Assembly: GCA_029721515.1 (NCBI GenBank)
Contig: CM056562.1
Span: forward strand, 14,293,335-14,357,334
Direction of reading: 5' to 3'
DNA length: 64,000 nt
Source: Synanceia verrucosa
Taxonomy: Eukaryota > Chordata > Actinopteri > Perciformes > Synanceiidae
Shown: positions 51,895 to 64,000 of the stretch, in pieces
How the letters are laid out: the number at the start of each line of letters is the position of its first letter
Position numbering within the stretch: position 1 is the first letter of the stretch
The notes under the pieces: model-generated
The model's input: the letters and a program-made list of their open reading frames with translations, nothing else
What the model was told of the DNA's origin: nothing
Databases searched by the model: none
Translations under genes and position numbers: made by a program

Positions 51895-52415
51895 CAGGGC
51901 TGTATAGTGCGACATATGTCATATGACGTGCTATATCAATACATGCCTGTGCTACGACTGAATCTGCCCTGTAGCATGGGTGCTATGGGCAGATTTAGCC
52001 ACAAAAAAATATCTTGTTTGAGGGGAAAAAATCCTTCTGTGTGTGTGTATATGTTTGTCCGTGAAATGAAAATGAATGTGGCCTACTGTGTGGCGAAAGC
52101 AGACAGTCTTTAGACTGGCAGTGTGTTATGTGCAAATGTGTCATGCGGCACGCCTGTTATGTAAGTTTTAAGTGTGATAAAGATGCTTCTGCTGTATCTG
52201 AAAACATTTCGAGTTATTATTCTGCAATTGTATTACATTATGTATATATGAAGTACACTTGATGTTCCTGTGTAAGTGATGGGCTGTATTAATTGTCCTC
52301 TGCAGAGGTGATGGGCAGTTTTAGGGTGTGCTACAACTCTCTGGTCCTGTGCTAAAAAACGGTCAGCCTCTGTAGCACTAGTGCTATGTGCTGAAAAAGT
52401 TAACGTACAGCCCTG
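51895..52415. mobile_element. Candidate non-autonomous hAT-like element
   Basis: The left end CAGGGCTGTA (51895-51904) is matched by TACAGCCCTG (52406-52415) in inverted orientation. CAGGG-type ends are typical of hAT elements. Subterminal copies of GTGCTA/TAGCAC occur near both ends (51949, 51973-51991, 52329, 52351, 52374-52386), as expected for transposase-binding repeats. The flanking 8 bp do not match, so the target duplication is decayed or the ends differ slightly. The short open frame inside has no recognised domain. Confidence 0.5.
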
Positions 52416-52694
52416 CACACACAGACCTGAGCACAGTCGTAGCTTGTTAGCTAAGTGTCCTAGCTGCTACATTACTACATTGTTTAGCTTAAAAGATACT
52501 AATCTGTGAGGACTTTGACACCACCAGGGTGGACAAATAAAGTGATGAGTTATCTATTTTTTAGATAACAAAACTTTTTTTATAAGTAGGTTTGGATTTT
52601 TTTCTCATAATTACTGCAGTTTCAGCTGTTTCCTGCAGCCCTGTTGCACAGTGCAGGGCTGTCCTCAGCGGCCTGCTGGGACACCATTGACAGA

Positions 52695-52758
52695 CTTCCT
52701 GACAGTGTGGTCTTTATCTCTCCCCTAGAGAAAGCTGAAGTCAGTCCATTCCCCAACC
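52695..52758. repeat. Segment B of a diverged 64-bp pair
   Basis: Partner of 50648-50711, about 2.05 kb downstream in the same orientation. Here the pyrimidine run ends in CCCTAG and is followed 38 bases later by CAGGTGATT, which looks like a tiny exon but does not match any KChIP2 segment. Confidence 0.6.
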
Positions 52759-53304
52759 ACCTTCAGGTGATTATCTTGCCTGGCATCTCAGAACATTTTG
52801 AGGAGCTTAAACAGGTGGACAGGTGGAGATGAAAACAGAATATAGGATAAACTCTGTGGGAATGAGTGTATTTATGAAACTCATCAAAAATAAAAGCTTA
52901 AGCTGTGCATTTGATGTTTTTCGTGAACTCAACTTTGAACTACGACTCCTATAAAGGCCGTAATGAAAAATGTACCCAAGGAAAGTCATTGAGTATTCAT
53001 AGTAGAGCAGCTGTCTGAAGGTTGTTTTTCCACACACCATCTTTTTTTTTTTCCAACCACAAGATGTTTACTTCTAATGAGGCTGGATTAGGAATACATG
53101 ATGCTCACGTTCTGATGCACACTCAGAGAAAGTCATTAAGAGGGCTAACGATTATTAATGAGGCTAGTATCAAATTCACGTGTTGAAATATGAGCCTGCT
53201 ATTTCCTTCCCTCCTGTTCATGACTCAGAGAGTCTCTGCTGGATGTTGGCATCAAATGAGACATTGTGGACAGTGAACCAGTTAAATAAGGTGCTCTATA
53301 CAAT

Positions 53305-53470
53305 ATGAAGAAGAAGAAGAAGAAGAATTATACTTTATTGATCATGTTACAAAAACATTTTTTTTTACATATATATTATACCTGTGTGTATATATATATA
53401 TATACCTATATTATATACGTATATACACATACATACATATATACATATGTATATATATAAATACACACAC
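53305..53470. repeat. GAA repeat, TACTTTATTGATC remnant and TA/TACA-rich tract
   Basis: (GAA)n at 53305-53324 is followed by ATTATACTTTATTGATC, a motif often found at the 3' ends of fish retroposons, then by a T-run and an AT/TACATA-rich low-complexity tract (53379-53470). Possibly a short retroposon tail with expanded repeats. Confidence 0.5.
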
Positions 53471-55218
53471 ATGCACTAGTAAGGTGCTCCATATTATCCA
53501 TATTATATCAATAATTTGAGTTTATAAACTTTAGAATTCTGAATTGAGATGTCTCATTATTGGATCAATATGCTTACAAAAATAATTAGGCCACACTTAT
53601 TTTAATAATTCAGATACACATTAAATACAGATCTAATAGCTAATAGCCATAGCTACTGTGGAGCTTCTGCCTACTCAGCCAGTCGTTACAAAGCTGAAAT
53701 ATGAATTATTATCTTAAAACAGCCTTTTATTGTACCTCGCTGTGTTTATGCAGCACAGGGAATAATCTCAGTCGTTGTGTGTGTTTTGGTGAACGTCCTG
53801 ATATGTGTGTTTGTGTGAGTGTTTGTGTAGTACAGTGCTGTGTCATTGGTATTCCTGAGCAGATCTTGACATTAGGGAGTCATTATAGTTTGACAAGTGA
53901 GAGGCAGAGGTCTATTGCAGATTCTTCTCACCTCTTCTCTCACCTTCACTTTTCACCCTCCTGCTTAGTTTTTCTCCCCTTCATGCAACACTTTTATGAA
54001 TGAGAGGCAGTACCTCCTTTATGTTTTCCTATTTAACCCTCTCATCTCTCCTCCTCTCCTCCTCAGAGGAGGAAATGGTGATTAAAGTGGAGGTAAAATT
54101 AATAGTTTCAGCACTAGCTCTCATGCCTGGATGGGCACAAGATGTGAATGCACTGGGCACAGTAATGAAAAACAGTGTGTGTGCGTGTGCGTGTGTGTGC
54201 GCACAAAAGCTAATCATTTCCTTATATTAGCCCTTCAGTTCAGTACAGGTGACAGGTTGACTTTGAATAAGGTCTTATGGATATCTCTGCCTGTCAGATG
54301 TTATCTGCAAGAGATGAATTTGTATTTATTAAGATTAATGATGTAAATACCCTTCATTCATTGTGCCATGAAGGGACGTACACAGTATAGAGCTGCTATC
54401 TGGGATCTTTCCACTGTAAATAATTTCTGATGCAACAAGTTATGAATTTTTTAACATTCAGTCTGCTAATTGTGGAGAGTGCCACTGTGAGAAATCTCAG
54501 ACTAATATCATTGCGATTACATGTCAGTGTGATGACACATACACATATACTCAGGTTTGATGATCGGCATGTTTGCTGAATATGCGCGGCACAGTTACAG
54601 TGGGAGTGCAGCTCATTAATGGGAATAACTGAATTATTACGGCACATTGAGGAACATTGGCTCATTCAGTTTTCCCCCTTTGAATGTGTTTAATTTGTAA
54701 TTTCTGGGCATGTGCTGAAAGAATCTTTTGAGCCTAGTGTGAAGCAGATGAAAGATTCATGTGTGTGTACATGAGAGACAGAGAGGAGGATAGAAGTCAT
54801 CTCTAGAGGGCCTCTCTGTCGTCCCTCTCTGTGATACTGATTGCAGTGTAAAACTGAAAGTCGCCTGGTCTCAGGTCCCTTTTCCTCAGAACTTCTCCCA
54901 TTTCTATCAGAAGACTTCCAGAATGAAACAACTACGGTGAATGTGATCAGGGCAAGCAGCCAAAGACGAACACCTCCACACAAACTCAGGCAGACTGCAG
55001 CCAACAGCAATTTAATAAGCTCAGATACAACCCTGTAGGTCAGTAGTTTGATGAAAATAAAATAACTTCAAACTTGGCAGGCGCTGCTATTATCTGGTTG
55101 TGTATCTCCGCTTTCCTTTTTGTAGTATTATATAAGCAGTGGAACAAAATTCAGAGTTTTATGGACTGATGCAGCACACATTTAGTGAGTAGTTGAGGTT
55201 CTATGTGTCAATCAAGTG

Positions 55219-55241
55219 ACACACACACACACACACACACA
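55219..55241. repeat. (CA)n microsatellite
   Basis: Eleven units. Confidence 0.94.
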
Positions 55242-56133
55242 GAAAGTGAGACAGACACCCGCTGACCTGTTGATTCAGAACTATAATACAGCAGCTGCTC
55301 TCTGTCAGCACCTCCAAGCGGCTAGAAAAGGACTTCTGTCACCGCTCGCCTGCCTCTTAGCCTGGGTTTATGTCAGCATAATGCTTATGGGAAATATTTT
55401 TAGCACTTTTTTCATTGTGTCCTCGGATGAAACACAGTGTTATCAAAAGCTAGGAGGAGGGATGTGGTTGGCTATTTCATGAAATGGTAGGGTTTTTCCT
55501 AATGAACTACCCAGTCTGAGTGAATTTGCCCCTTTTTAATGATACACAAAAAAACATAGAGGATTTGTTAGTCTGATGTCATCATGTGCAGCACACAGAC
55601 ACTTGTTGACTCTAGATGATGTAATTCTGCTATTTTGCAGCTCAGTGACACAATGAAAGAAGTCTGGAAGCTAATAATAATGTCACAGCAGTGAACAGTG
55701 GTGATGTTCTGTTGTTCTTTGGGTTGCTTTGGGGGATTTAGAGACAACTACGACGTCTACATGTCAATATGAACCTCCACCACTGCATTTGGGCAGCTGC
55801 TTATACAGTATACAGTGCAGGCTGTCGCTGTCTTGTTCCCAACTTTAGACCAAGCAGGAATGTTTTCTATAAACACTTGATGACAAGCTTACATTATATA
55901 TAACTACTGATGTGTGCAGCTCCTTTCAGTCTGACTTCATGTGTTTTACAGTGTGTGTGAGAGTTATGTGTGTTTGTGCCCTTGAGTCAAACACACAGTG
56001 TGCCACTGTACTTACAACAGAGGAAAACTGTGCACCTTCCCATTCCTCGGTTCTACATCTCCTGCTTTCCTTCGTGCTTTAAGGGAGAGAGTGACAGAGG
56101 GAAACATACACCAAGGAAAGCCTCTGACAGAGG

Positions 56134-56137
<4 letters not shown>

Positions 56138-56174
<37 letters not shown>
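56138..56174. repeat. (GT)n microsatellite
   Basis: Eighteen pure units. Confidence 0.96.
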
Positions 56175-56175
<1 letters not shown>

Positions 56176-57818
56176 TTCGACAGAGATGGAGAGAAGAAAA
56201 ACAGACAGGTGTGAGTTCCTCGTTTGCAAGTCTGCTTCTCCTACGCTGCACTGTGCCTTTACAGCAGCAGAGATGAATCAGCCGCTCTATGTCTTCGCTT
56301 CTTACCTGCTCCTTAACGCTGCTCCTTAACGCTGCTCTTCACTTAGCTTTGACTTAGACAGGCAGTCTAAAGATAGAAATGAACAATGAGGACTGCACTT
56401 CTGCTCTGCTCTAATAAGCAATGATTGGTACTTTGCATTTTTTTAAGGACTCAAACTTTGAAATAAGAGGAGTAAGCATATCACTAATGCTGCATTTTAC
56501 AATATTGATATTTCATTATTTCCTGCAATCATTTGTGACCTGTCCATACGTGTAGAGCATCTATTTTCTGGTGCAGATGCACATGCCTTGAGTGTGTTTT
56601 TTTTGCAACAGTTTTTTCTGTGATGATGAATCATGTAGTTAGCATGAATAGAGGTCCAAAGAAAATTTGCTATTATGATGAAGCTGTTTTTGGAAACTGC
56701 AAAACACTGGTTCACATACATTGGCACTTAAAATGTTTGCATCAGGAGGAAATCGATGAAAAGTTATGGCAGCTGCTCTCACTGTCCTGATGGTGTGAAT
56801 GAGAGCTTGACTGAGGACACAGAGGAATAGAGTGATGCTGGTCAGAGCTCTCTCTTGGCACAAAAGTAAAATGATGTGTCTTAAGGATTTGGGGATCCTC
56901 GGTAATGCTGATGATGACACCTTTTGTCTCATTTGTTAGTCAAAGTGCAGCCCGTCTTGGCACAGTAGGTAATCCTCCTCCCCTCCCTTCTCCTCTAACA
57001 TCCCTCTCCTCTGTGCTGAATTGTGAGCTGCATTGTGGCAGCGATGACAGGAAAGCTATGACAGTAATCCCCTCACCTCTGTTCTCCTGCTCGCCTCCTT
57101 TATCAGCCCCTGGCCCTCAGCCCTACAACAATAAGACTGTTTCCTGCCACAGGAAGTCAGCTGCTGTGTTAGAGTGTCAAAGTATAGGTTTCCACTCATC
57201 TCAAGTGGGATCACTTTTAAATGGAAGAGATCAGCTCTAGTGCAGATACCGAGTTGTACACACACAAACACATGCACTAATATCTCCTGCATCATCCCCT
57301 CAGCCGGAGAGTTGCCCTTCATCATCCTAAGAACACATTCACTGTTCGGATGGTTGTTTGACAGTGATAATGTATGCACCTCCATCATAGCTTTAATAAC
57401 CACGAGGACATTGTGTGAAACGACTGAAGCATGCAGAGCTTTCATTTTGGTGGCAATTTCTGTCACATCACTGAGCTGAACTTCAAATGAACTTTAACAC
57501 ATTGTAACACATTTCTCTCTACCTTTTGCAGCCAAAGCTGCATTTCTTAGGATGTGCCGCTCAGTGCACAATGGGCCAGTCCTCGTTATCGGCTCCCTCT
57601 TGGTGTGAGTCATACGTGATTGTTAGACTAACAAATGGTGATTTTTGTTGCTGGACTTTTTTTCTGTCGTCATGTCTGTCTCTTTCTGACCTTGCTGAAG
57701 TTTGGCATTTTGAGTATAGCACTTTGTAAAAAGTTCTAGACAGATGGGAAATAAGGCTGGGTAATGGCCCCGGTTAATGGCCCAAACACTGCACACACTC
57801 ACACAGGCATGTGCGTGG

Positions 57819-57843
57819 ACACACACACACACACACACACACA
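57819..57843. repeat. (CA)n microsatellite
   Basis: Twelve units, with shorter CA runs just upstream (57790-57805). Confidence 0.94.
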
Positions 57844-59086
57844 GATGCAGTGTGTGTAGGTCTTATAAAACTGTGACATTTCTCTGCTGTTCACCTCCTC
57901 CTCTCTCCTCTCCACCCATCTTCTCCTCCTCTGTTCCTATTCAGCTGCATCCTGATGGGGGAGCCTGTTTGTCTTATCGCCATCCGCCAGCTGTGGTTCG
58001 GATCTGGGATCGAGGGGTCTCTCCTTCCCTCAGCTCTCCCCACACTGAAAGAGAAGGGGGGCAGTGATTTGGCATGCTTCATACACACTCATAAACAATT
58101 ACAGCACACATACAGGCACACAAATACTGACACATTCACATCCTCGTGGAGCTCATCCATATTTCTTGGCTACAAGTTGTGTGGACATCGGAGGCAAAAT
58201 AATAAAATTGAAGAGGAAATATTGTCTGAGTCCTTTCAGCTGGCTCCTTCCACTTTACACTGTCATTAGATGCTAGACCCTGTAATACCACCCGTCTGTG
58301 GCTGTTAATGACTACAGCCACTTTCTATTCCCCTATTCTCCTCACTCACTTAAGCAACCTTAATGAACCACCTGTACAGTGGATGTGTGTCTGTGTATTT
58401 GCATGTGTGTGTTTGTGGTACGTAAACTGCCTGAGGGTTGCCCCCCTCCACCTCCCCCCAGTGTATATGAGCCAATTATCCTTACTTACTTCTCTCTTAA
58501 CGACTTTGAAATGAGCATAGAGAAGGTGAAATAGAGACAACTCTGGCAGCCAGAGGAGCACATGTGCTGGAGTGTGAGAGGCCAGAGGTTCAAGCCAATC
58601 ATGAGACGACTCCATGAGAAAATTTAGATAGTCACACCCACAGTCTTTCAGATATATTTTTACCATTCATTTCCACACTGGACTATCAGAAAGGATAGTT
58701 AAAATTCAATGTTATAACTGGGTATGTAATGATAAACTCAACTGCAATACAATGTATGTGCTCTTGTTAAAAGTCCAACTGAAATTATATTTTATCGTAA
58801 AAAAAATAAATAAAAAAGATTTTTAACACAAATTTTTCATCAAAATCCTCGATTTCAAAATCACTCTCTTACCACCGCCATGTCTCTCATTGCATCTGAA
58901 TAACTTACAGTGACGAATGACGCCGATCAAATGACGACAGTTAACTAATCCAGAAATTCTAAATGATAAAAGGGATCATGCAAGTTTTCAGGTTGTGAAG
59001 CAGCCATCTGTGTGAAGGTGTACCTCTAATTACACCAACATTTACATCACAAACATAAAACATGCTTTTCCTTCACACAGGAAGGC

Positions 59087-59160
59087 TCCGGGCCGGGAAT
59101 CAAACCCGGTACCTTCTTGCTGTGAGGCGACAGTGCTAACCACTACACCACCCTGCCGCC
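59087..59160 (-). repeat. tRNA-like SINE head (pseudo-tRNA)
   Basis: On the minus strand the sequence starts GGCGGCAGGGTGG and contains a box-A-like TGGTGTAGTGGTTAGC and a box-B-like GGGTTTGATTCCC, the internal RNA polymerase III promoter of tRNAs. The presumed acceptor strands do not pair, so it is not a working tRNA. It matches the very common fish repeat of the form GGCGGCACGGTGG...GGTTCGATTCCC as I recall it. Similarity stops shortly after CTTCCTGTGTG (about 59080), so the body and tail are missing. Confidence 0.65.
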
Positions 59161-61830
59161 CTCCAAATGCCCATATTATCATTAAATCACATGACTACAA
59201 TCTTAAAACTGCTTGTGGAGTGAAAGTGGTCACACATCATGAAATAACCATAGACAGTTGACATTATAACCTATTATCTTTTTAAACCAGCATTGTATTT
59301 TGTTACTAGGGGACAGCATAAACTATATGAACAACATTGACATAATATCCCATCTTATGTCCCAAAACTGGAGTTGTGCTGACAAATATAAATCCAATAT
59401 TCAGTTCTGGTCTCAGTCCAGAGATAAAAGTTCTTTAGCTGCCAAATGCATCTTTATGTTCACCAGCTAGAATAAGACCAGTGCAGCTGGACCTGTGTTT
59501 GCCAGAAACAAGCATTAAATGTGACGAGAATGTTGCTGCTAGATGTGTTTTGTCAGGGCTTTGTGTCCATCAGCTTACCTCTCTCCCAGTAGCCAAACAT
59601 TGCTTAATGCAACTTTAATGTTTAGCTTTAACGTGTTCAGCAGGATGGAACCGATTGCCTTCTTTTAAAAGAAAAAAAGCACAACTTTTTGTCTCTCCTG
59701 AAGTTAGTAATTGGACTGTCTCTCAAGATTTTTTTTTCAGTCATGCTTGCCCAGACCTGCCTAATTAAGTCCACATAAACCTCTGACAGTTTCTCATCAC
59801 TTTCCCTGTACTCTGGCCTTTTCTAATAAACTTGAGATCTTAACAGGTAGTGGTGGTGGTGTAGCTGACAATAATGCCTTTGTTTATGCTGCTTTCCACG
59901 TCACTTTCAAATTACTCGAACACCAGAGGCAGTGGTTGCAATCCTCTGGAACCTCTGTTTAATAAACAGAATTAATTCCCTCTGTCTCTCAGCATTGCCT
60001 CAGGTGGGGACGGCATTGTGCTGTGTTGTTGAACACTCAGTCAAATGTTTTTGTCCCATCTTGTTATGTTCCTTCTATGTGATTCTTCTTTCATTTGATT
60101 ACCAAGGCTGGCTGTCTTTTCAGGGTATTTCTTTGACATGCAAATCTGTTCAAATGGACACGATTTTATTTATTTTTTTAAAGCAGTCACTTTATTGTTT
60201 TCTATTAAGTAATACCCATCTAAAAAAAACATGGAAGTCCAACAGCTGGCAAAAACCACACATGACCCAATCTGATTCCATCTACAGGGCCATTTCATGA
60301 CTCTACAGCAAACTCTGAGATTAGGAAGATGCCAGCTCTCTAAGCAAACATACTCTTGTGCGTGTGGATTTATGTCCTCTCCATATTGATGGTTTTTCCC
60401 GGGTTGTAATGTCTCTGAGGTGTTTGCTCAGATAAAGGTCATCTCAACAATTAACCTTGTGTGTCGAGTGAGGGAGCAGTATAAACAACAGGCACACAGT
60501 GCATCCACACAAACACAGACGTGTATAGTGATATGCCTGAGTCACCTGGGCTTTGATTTAAGCTCAAAGGTTGGGGTGTGTGACCCTCTTCATCTTATCC
60601 TTAATGCCCATCTGAACAGCAGACTAAATCTGACAGAAAACCAACAGAACAGAAGAGCTGCACCCGCTCCGAGCCCTAGAGAAAGAACAATACAGCTGCA
60701 GCCAACAGCTTGGAGGCAAGTTAGCTTTGTTATTGAACACCTGCTGGTCCGTTGCAGAGCTCTGGCTCCCAGGTCTCTGGGGTGTCTGAGAGCTGAAACC
60801 TGTCTAGGGTTTTAAACATGAAAACACCTGGAGGAGATTTTATTGAAATGAATAAAACCTTGATAGCTAGAAATCGAGCTGACCACAGATTTATTACAGC
60901 TTTAGTTACAATAAAATTAAGGCAACTGTCAGTTTGCATAAGAAAAACTTAACATGGCACTAATCATTTTAATCAACTATGTAAAAATAAAACACATTTA
61001 CTGAATTCAACCTTGCTGAACCCACAGAGGTACATGTTACGTGGCTGTATAAGAAGCTTTGAGCCTACTGTACTGTACATGCATAGGCACAGCTGGTGGT
61101 TTTTGTCACATGTAGTCTGGAAGCTCCATTTCCTCCCACACTGCACTACAGTAAGCTCTGCTATGAAGTAGGTGTGCATGAAGCTGCTCCACGGGGAGTT
61201 GATCTCCAAAGTAACGAGTCGGCCAAGTCTGAGAAACTCTCTTCCATGCACCAAGTGCAGTAGGTGGCAGAATGACCTTTGTGATCAAATGTCACACTTC
61301 TGCTCTTTCATTCCTGCCTTTTAAATTATAATCTTTGTGAAGCCCAAATAGAGAACTGCACACCTACACTTTGTATGTAACAAAGAGCTTTTGTGTTATC
61401 TGTGCTCTGTACTTCACACATTTGTGATGATAGTGTACATCTTTTACGTAGCTTTAGCACTGTTATTGCAACTTCCATTCTGTAGACTTCCACTGTACTC
61501 ATATACATCCATACATTACATCCTCAATCTCAGGGCACCTGTAGAAATAGATTGGCTGGTAATGTGTGTGTCTAGGTCATTATTTTTTATAGTCCTCTCT
61601 GCTGGATTCTCTCCTCACTCCCTGATGTCACATCTGCTTGTTAGCCCTTTCATTTTTACGTCTACTGTATGTTTGCAGACAGTGTTGTATGAGTGTGTGT
61701 GTGTTCGGTTGAGATTCAGGCGTATTGGTCCGGATACACGCCTGTTTGGGTAGAACTAATCCCTCCCGAGAGATACAGGAAATAGTACAAACTTCATTCA
61801 GGATTTATGAGCCATGCACAAACACAAGTT

Positions 61831-61831
<1 letters not shown>

Positions 61832-61879
<48 letters not shown>
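61832..61879. repeat. (CA)n microsatellite
   Basis: Twenty-four pure units. Confidence 0.97.
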
Positions 61880-61881
<2 letters not shown>

Positions 61882-64000
61882 TTAGCTGGTCAGTGTCTGA
61901 GTCGCTCACCATTACTCTGACCATAAAAGCTGTCTATTTCTGTCTTAAATCACACACTCAGAGTTAGAAGGCTTTCAGTCAGCATCAACCTGTTGCCGCA
62001 CACACGTAGAGGAAATTAAGTACCCTCCGTATAATGTAAATTCAATATTAATTCAACTATTTTGATAATGTTTTCATGTCAATACCTCAGTTGCGGAAAT
62101 TTGTGTAAAATTTAACGTAAACATCTTTGGCTCGTAGATGGGTGGTTTGAGAAAAACATAAATTTTTCTTGGAAATTATTATACAGTATTGGACAAAATT
62201 TAACATTAAAGACTAGATTAAAACTTAGGGAATCACTTAAGTTACAAATTCAATATTACAATGAGGGCCATGAGATGACAGTCAATTTAGCTGTGGAAAC
62301 ATTTCTCCCAAAAACACAAATTGATATTGATATTGATACATGATATTATAGCACTATAGAGGGCTCATCATAGTCAGTATCGATGTACCAAAGTCCATCC
62401 ATCCAGTATAATAGAGGATGTATAAATGACGCTGTGGTCATTTGTCTTTGACCATCCCTTCCAGTCAACATGTCACCTCAGCACTATAGAAATTGTAGTT
62501 GTTCCTGCAGTGACAGCTCTCTTTATCCATCCTTGTTTGGAGACTGTCACAATATTATATTTCTCCTTGAGGCAGTGTGCCAAAACACTGGAAAAATATC
62601 CGTCCTCTACCTTCTGCTAATATGGAGATTTGCTTAAATCAACCAGGATATAAATCTAGTGTGTGTGTACAAGTATTTTTTATCACCAGCTCCTGCTCCT
62701 CTCTCTTTGTGCATGAATCAGAATCCTGATCCAGTTGAAATATGAGCCTACAGTATGTCATTGAGACAGACAAAGACAGAGTATTTCTATGTGTTGAAGA
62801 ATTCGACAATGAGAGAAAAGACAGAAGAGCTCAAAATGTGTATTTAATTCACTGCACCATTCATCTTTGAAGATCTTTGTGAATGCCTGTTTTATTCTGT
62901 GCCTACTCTAAGTTAGACACATTTTCATTGCCTCTTCAGCCTCCTTTTCCTCTTCCTCTGCCCTTGTCCTTGTCCGTCTCTTCCAAGCTCTGTGTCGAGA
63001 CTTAAGAAGCCGGAAGAAGAAGGACGGCACAGACAGATTGAGTCAGAGATAGTGGGTGTATTAGACAAAATTGGTTGGCAGAGATGGGTCGATAAGATGG
63101 GGACGGATAAATGAGCACAAGAGAGGAAAAACCCCAAAGCATCTTTTTTTTAGAGCTGCAGGGTCAAAGCCCAGGCTTTTCACAGAGAAAAAGAGAAGTT
63201 TGGAAAGTTTTGGAAAAGGAAACTGTTCACAGCAGAGAGCTTCACAGTAAAGTCAGGAGACTTAGTGAATTGGGAGCAAGGGGCAGCACAGCTGCATTTA
63301 ATATCAGCCACTCTATATATTATAGATAAAGGAAAGTTGTGAAGCCTTGAGAGTTTCTTTTTCTCCACTGCTGCCCTGCATGTCTCACCTCGTGCTGCTT
63401 CCTCTGTTCTGTCACCCGTGCAGAATAAAAGGGGAAGGCGAGCAGCAGGAGAGAGGTGCACACAGTTCATATTTCAGAAGAAAACAGTGGAAGAGTAATG
63501 CATAAAAGAGGCAGTGCTGGCAGAGAAAGAGAATATGAGTATATACTGCAGCAATAAAGTGTAAAACAGCCTGCAGGAGCCAGTAATTAAAGTGATAGTA
63601 ATTCCATCAAAGTCAATGTTTGAATTTTGTTAACCCCGTTAAAGGCAGCAGTTTGTTGAATTGTGAAGCATTTAATGTTGTTTTAGCAAACGATGGTGAC
63701 TACTTATGACCTGTGTAGGTCATATCATCCTCTGAGGCCTTACATTTTGTTGCAGTGATTGAGACTGTAAATCACAATTAGTCACTGGTGTGTCATATTC
63801 ATTTGAAAACCAATTAGCAGTATGTGTCAGCTTTAATGGAGGTCTGACAATCACCATTTTTATGACTGACTTTTTAAGGAAACAAAAAAGAAACTCTGAA
63901 GTACAGAGCAGTAAAAATGAAAATCACTCCTTCAGTCTGCCCTTTCCAGATTACATTTCCATTGTCTGTTACTGATGCGTGTGCCAAACAACTGAATTCA

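Larger units (their letters stand above)
43472..64000 (+). other. kcnip2: kcnip2 intron 1 (5' part, continues past the window)
   Basis: Everything after the GTGAGT donor is read as first intron. Large first introns separating alternative 5' exons are known for KChIP genes. I looked for the next KCNIP2 segments (a Lys-rich, Leu-Lys-Gln-Arg-Phe stretch ending in Leu-Pro-Cys-Cys, and the Asp-Glu-Phe-Glu-Leu segment before the EF-hands) and saw neither. Apart from the repeats listed separately, the sequence is AT-rich and without recognisable coding content. Alternative KChIP2 first exons or deeply conserved enhancers could be present but cannot be called without comparison to other fish. Confidence 0.7.

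Noticed and set aside
52721..52760. Tiny exon-like unit: pyrimidine tract ending CCCTAG, 38 bases, then CAGGTGATT
   Set aside because: The encoded residues do not match any KChIP2 segment and the copy at 50648 lacks the donor; treated as part of the 64-bp pair.
57056..57466. 136-codon minus-strand open frame
   Set aside because: No motif recognised and no splice or start context; treated as chance.
59087..59160. Functional tRNA gene
   Set aside because: Acceptor strands do not pair and the sequence matches a common tRNA-derived repeat.
1..64000. CRISPR array, phage or bacterial operon
   Set aside because: Repeats are dinucleotide microsatellites without unique spacers, and gene content, splice sites and repeats are vertebrate.

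Overview
The window looks like nuclear DNA of a ray-finned (teleost) fish. It is AT-leaning and CpG-poor, carries more than twenty (CA/GT)n arrays, and contains fish-type interspersed repeats: an L2-clade LINE, a Tc1-like transposase relic, a solo LTR, short inverted-repeat DNA elements and a tRNA-like SINE head. No operons, prokaryotic gene structure or CRISPR arrays are present. Almost all of the open frames are chance frames, many of them running through dinucleotide repeats (Cys-Val or His-Thr strings).

One host gene segment can be supported. At 43399-43471 (+) there is a short coding exon ending in SLSDSRELDGSYDQLTG, followed by a consensus GTGAGT donor. This matches the N-terminal exon of KCNIP2 (KChIP2), the EF-hand subunit that modulates Kv4 potassium channels. 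A CpG-dense stretch (43087-43196) and a 20-codon upstream ORF lie just upstream. Positions 43472-64000 are therefore read as the start of a large first intron. Positions 1 to about 43000 are read as 5' flanking DNA, or possibly upstream introns or UTR that cannot be recognised by eye.

Layout. 1-18144: non-coding DNA with microsatellites and one probable DNA-transposon remnant (10349-10881). 18145-18666: decayed Tc1/mariner-like element. 18667-37796: non-coding, with a GGA tract next to a hairpin (24421-24478) and an interspersed-repeat copy (33671-33960). 37797-40341: a 5'-truncated L2 LINE with two later insertions, a 936-bp reverse-oriented solo LTR with a 5-bp target duplication (38046-38981) and a 134-bp near-perfect fold-back element with a telomere-like loop (39562-39695). 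42158-42933: an inverted-repeat element ending about 470 bp before the kcnip2 start codon. 43020-43471: putative promoter, upstream ORF and coding exon. 43472-64000: intronic DNA with a second, inverted copy of the 33.8-kb repeat (46736-46775), two candidate non-autonomous DNA elements (49216-49524 and 51895-52415), a diverged pair of 64-bp similar segments (50648 and 52695) and a tRNA-like SINE head (59087-59160).

No new multi-gene system is visible. The most informative structures are the triple-nested transposon locus at 38-40 kb and the transposon-bordered kcnip2 5' end. All family names come from reading the sequence and recalling the families; no database search was run.
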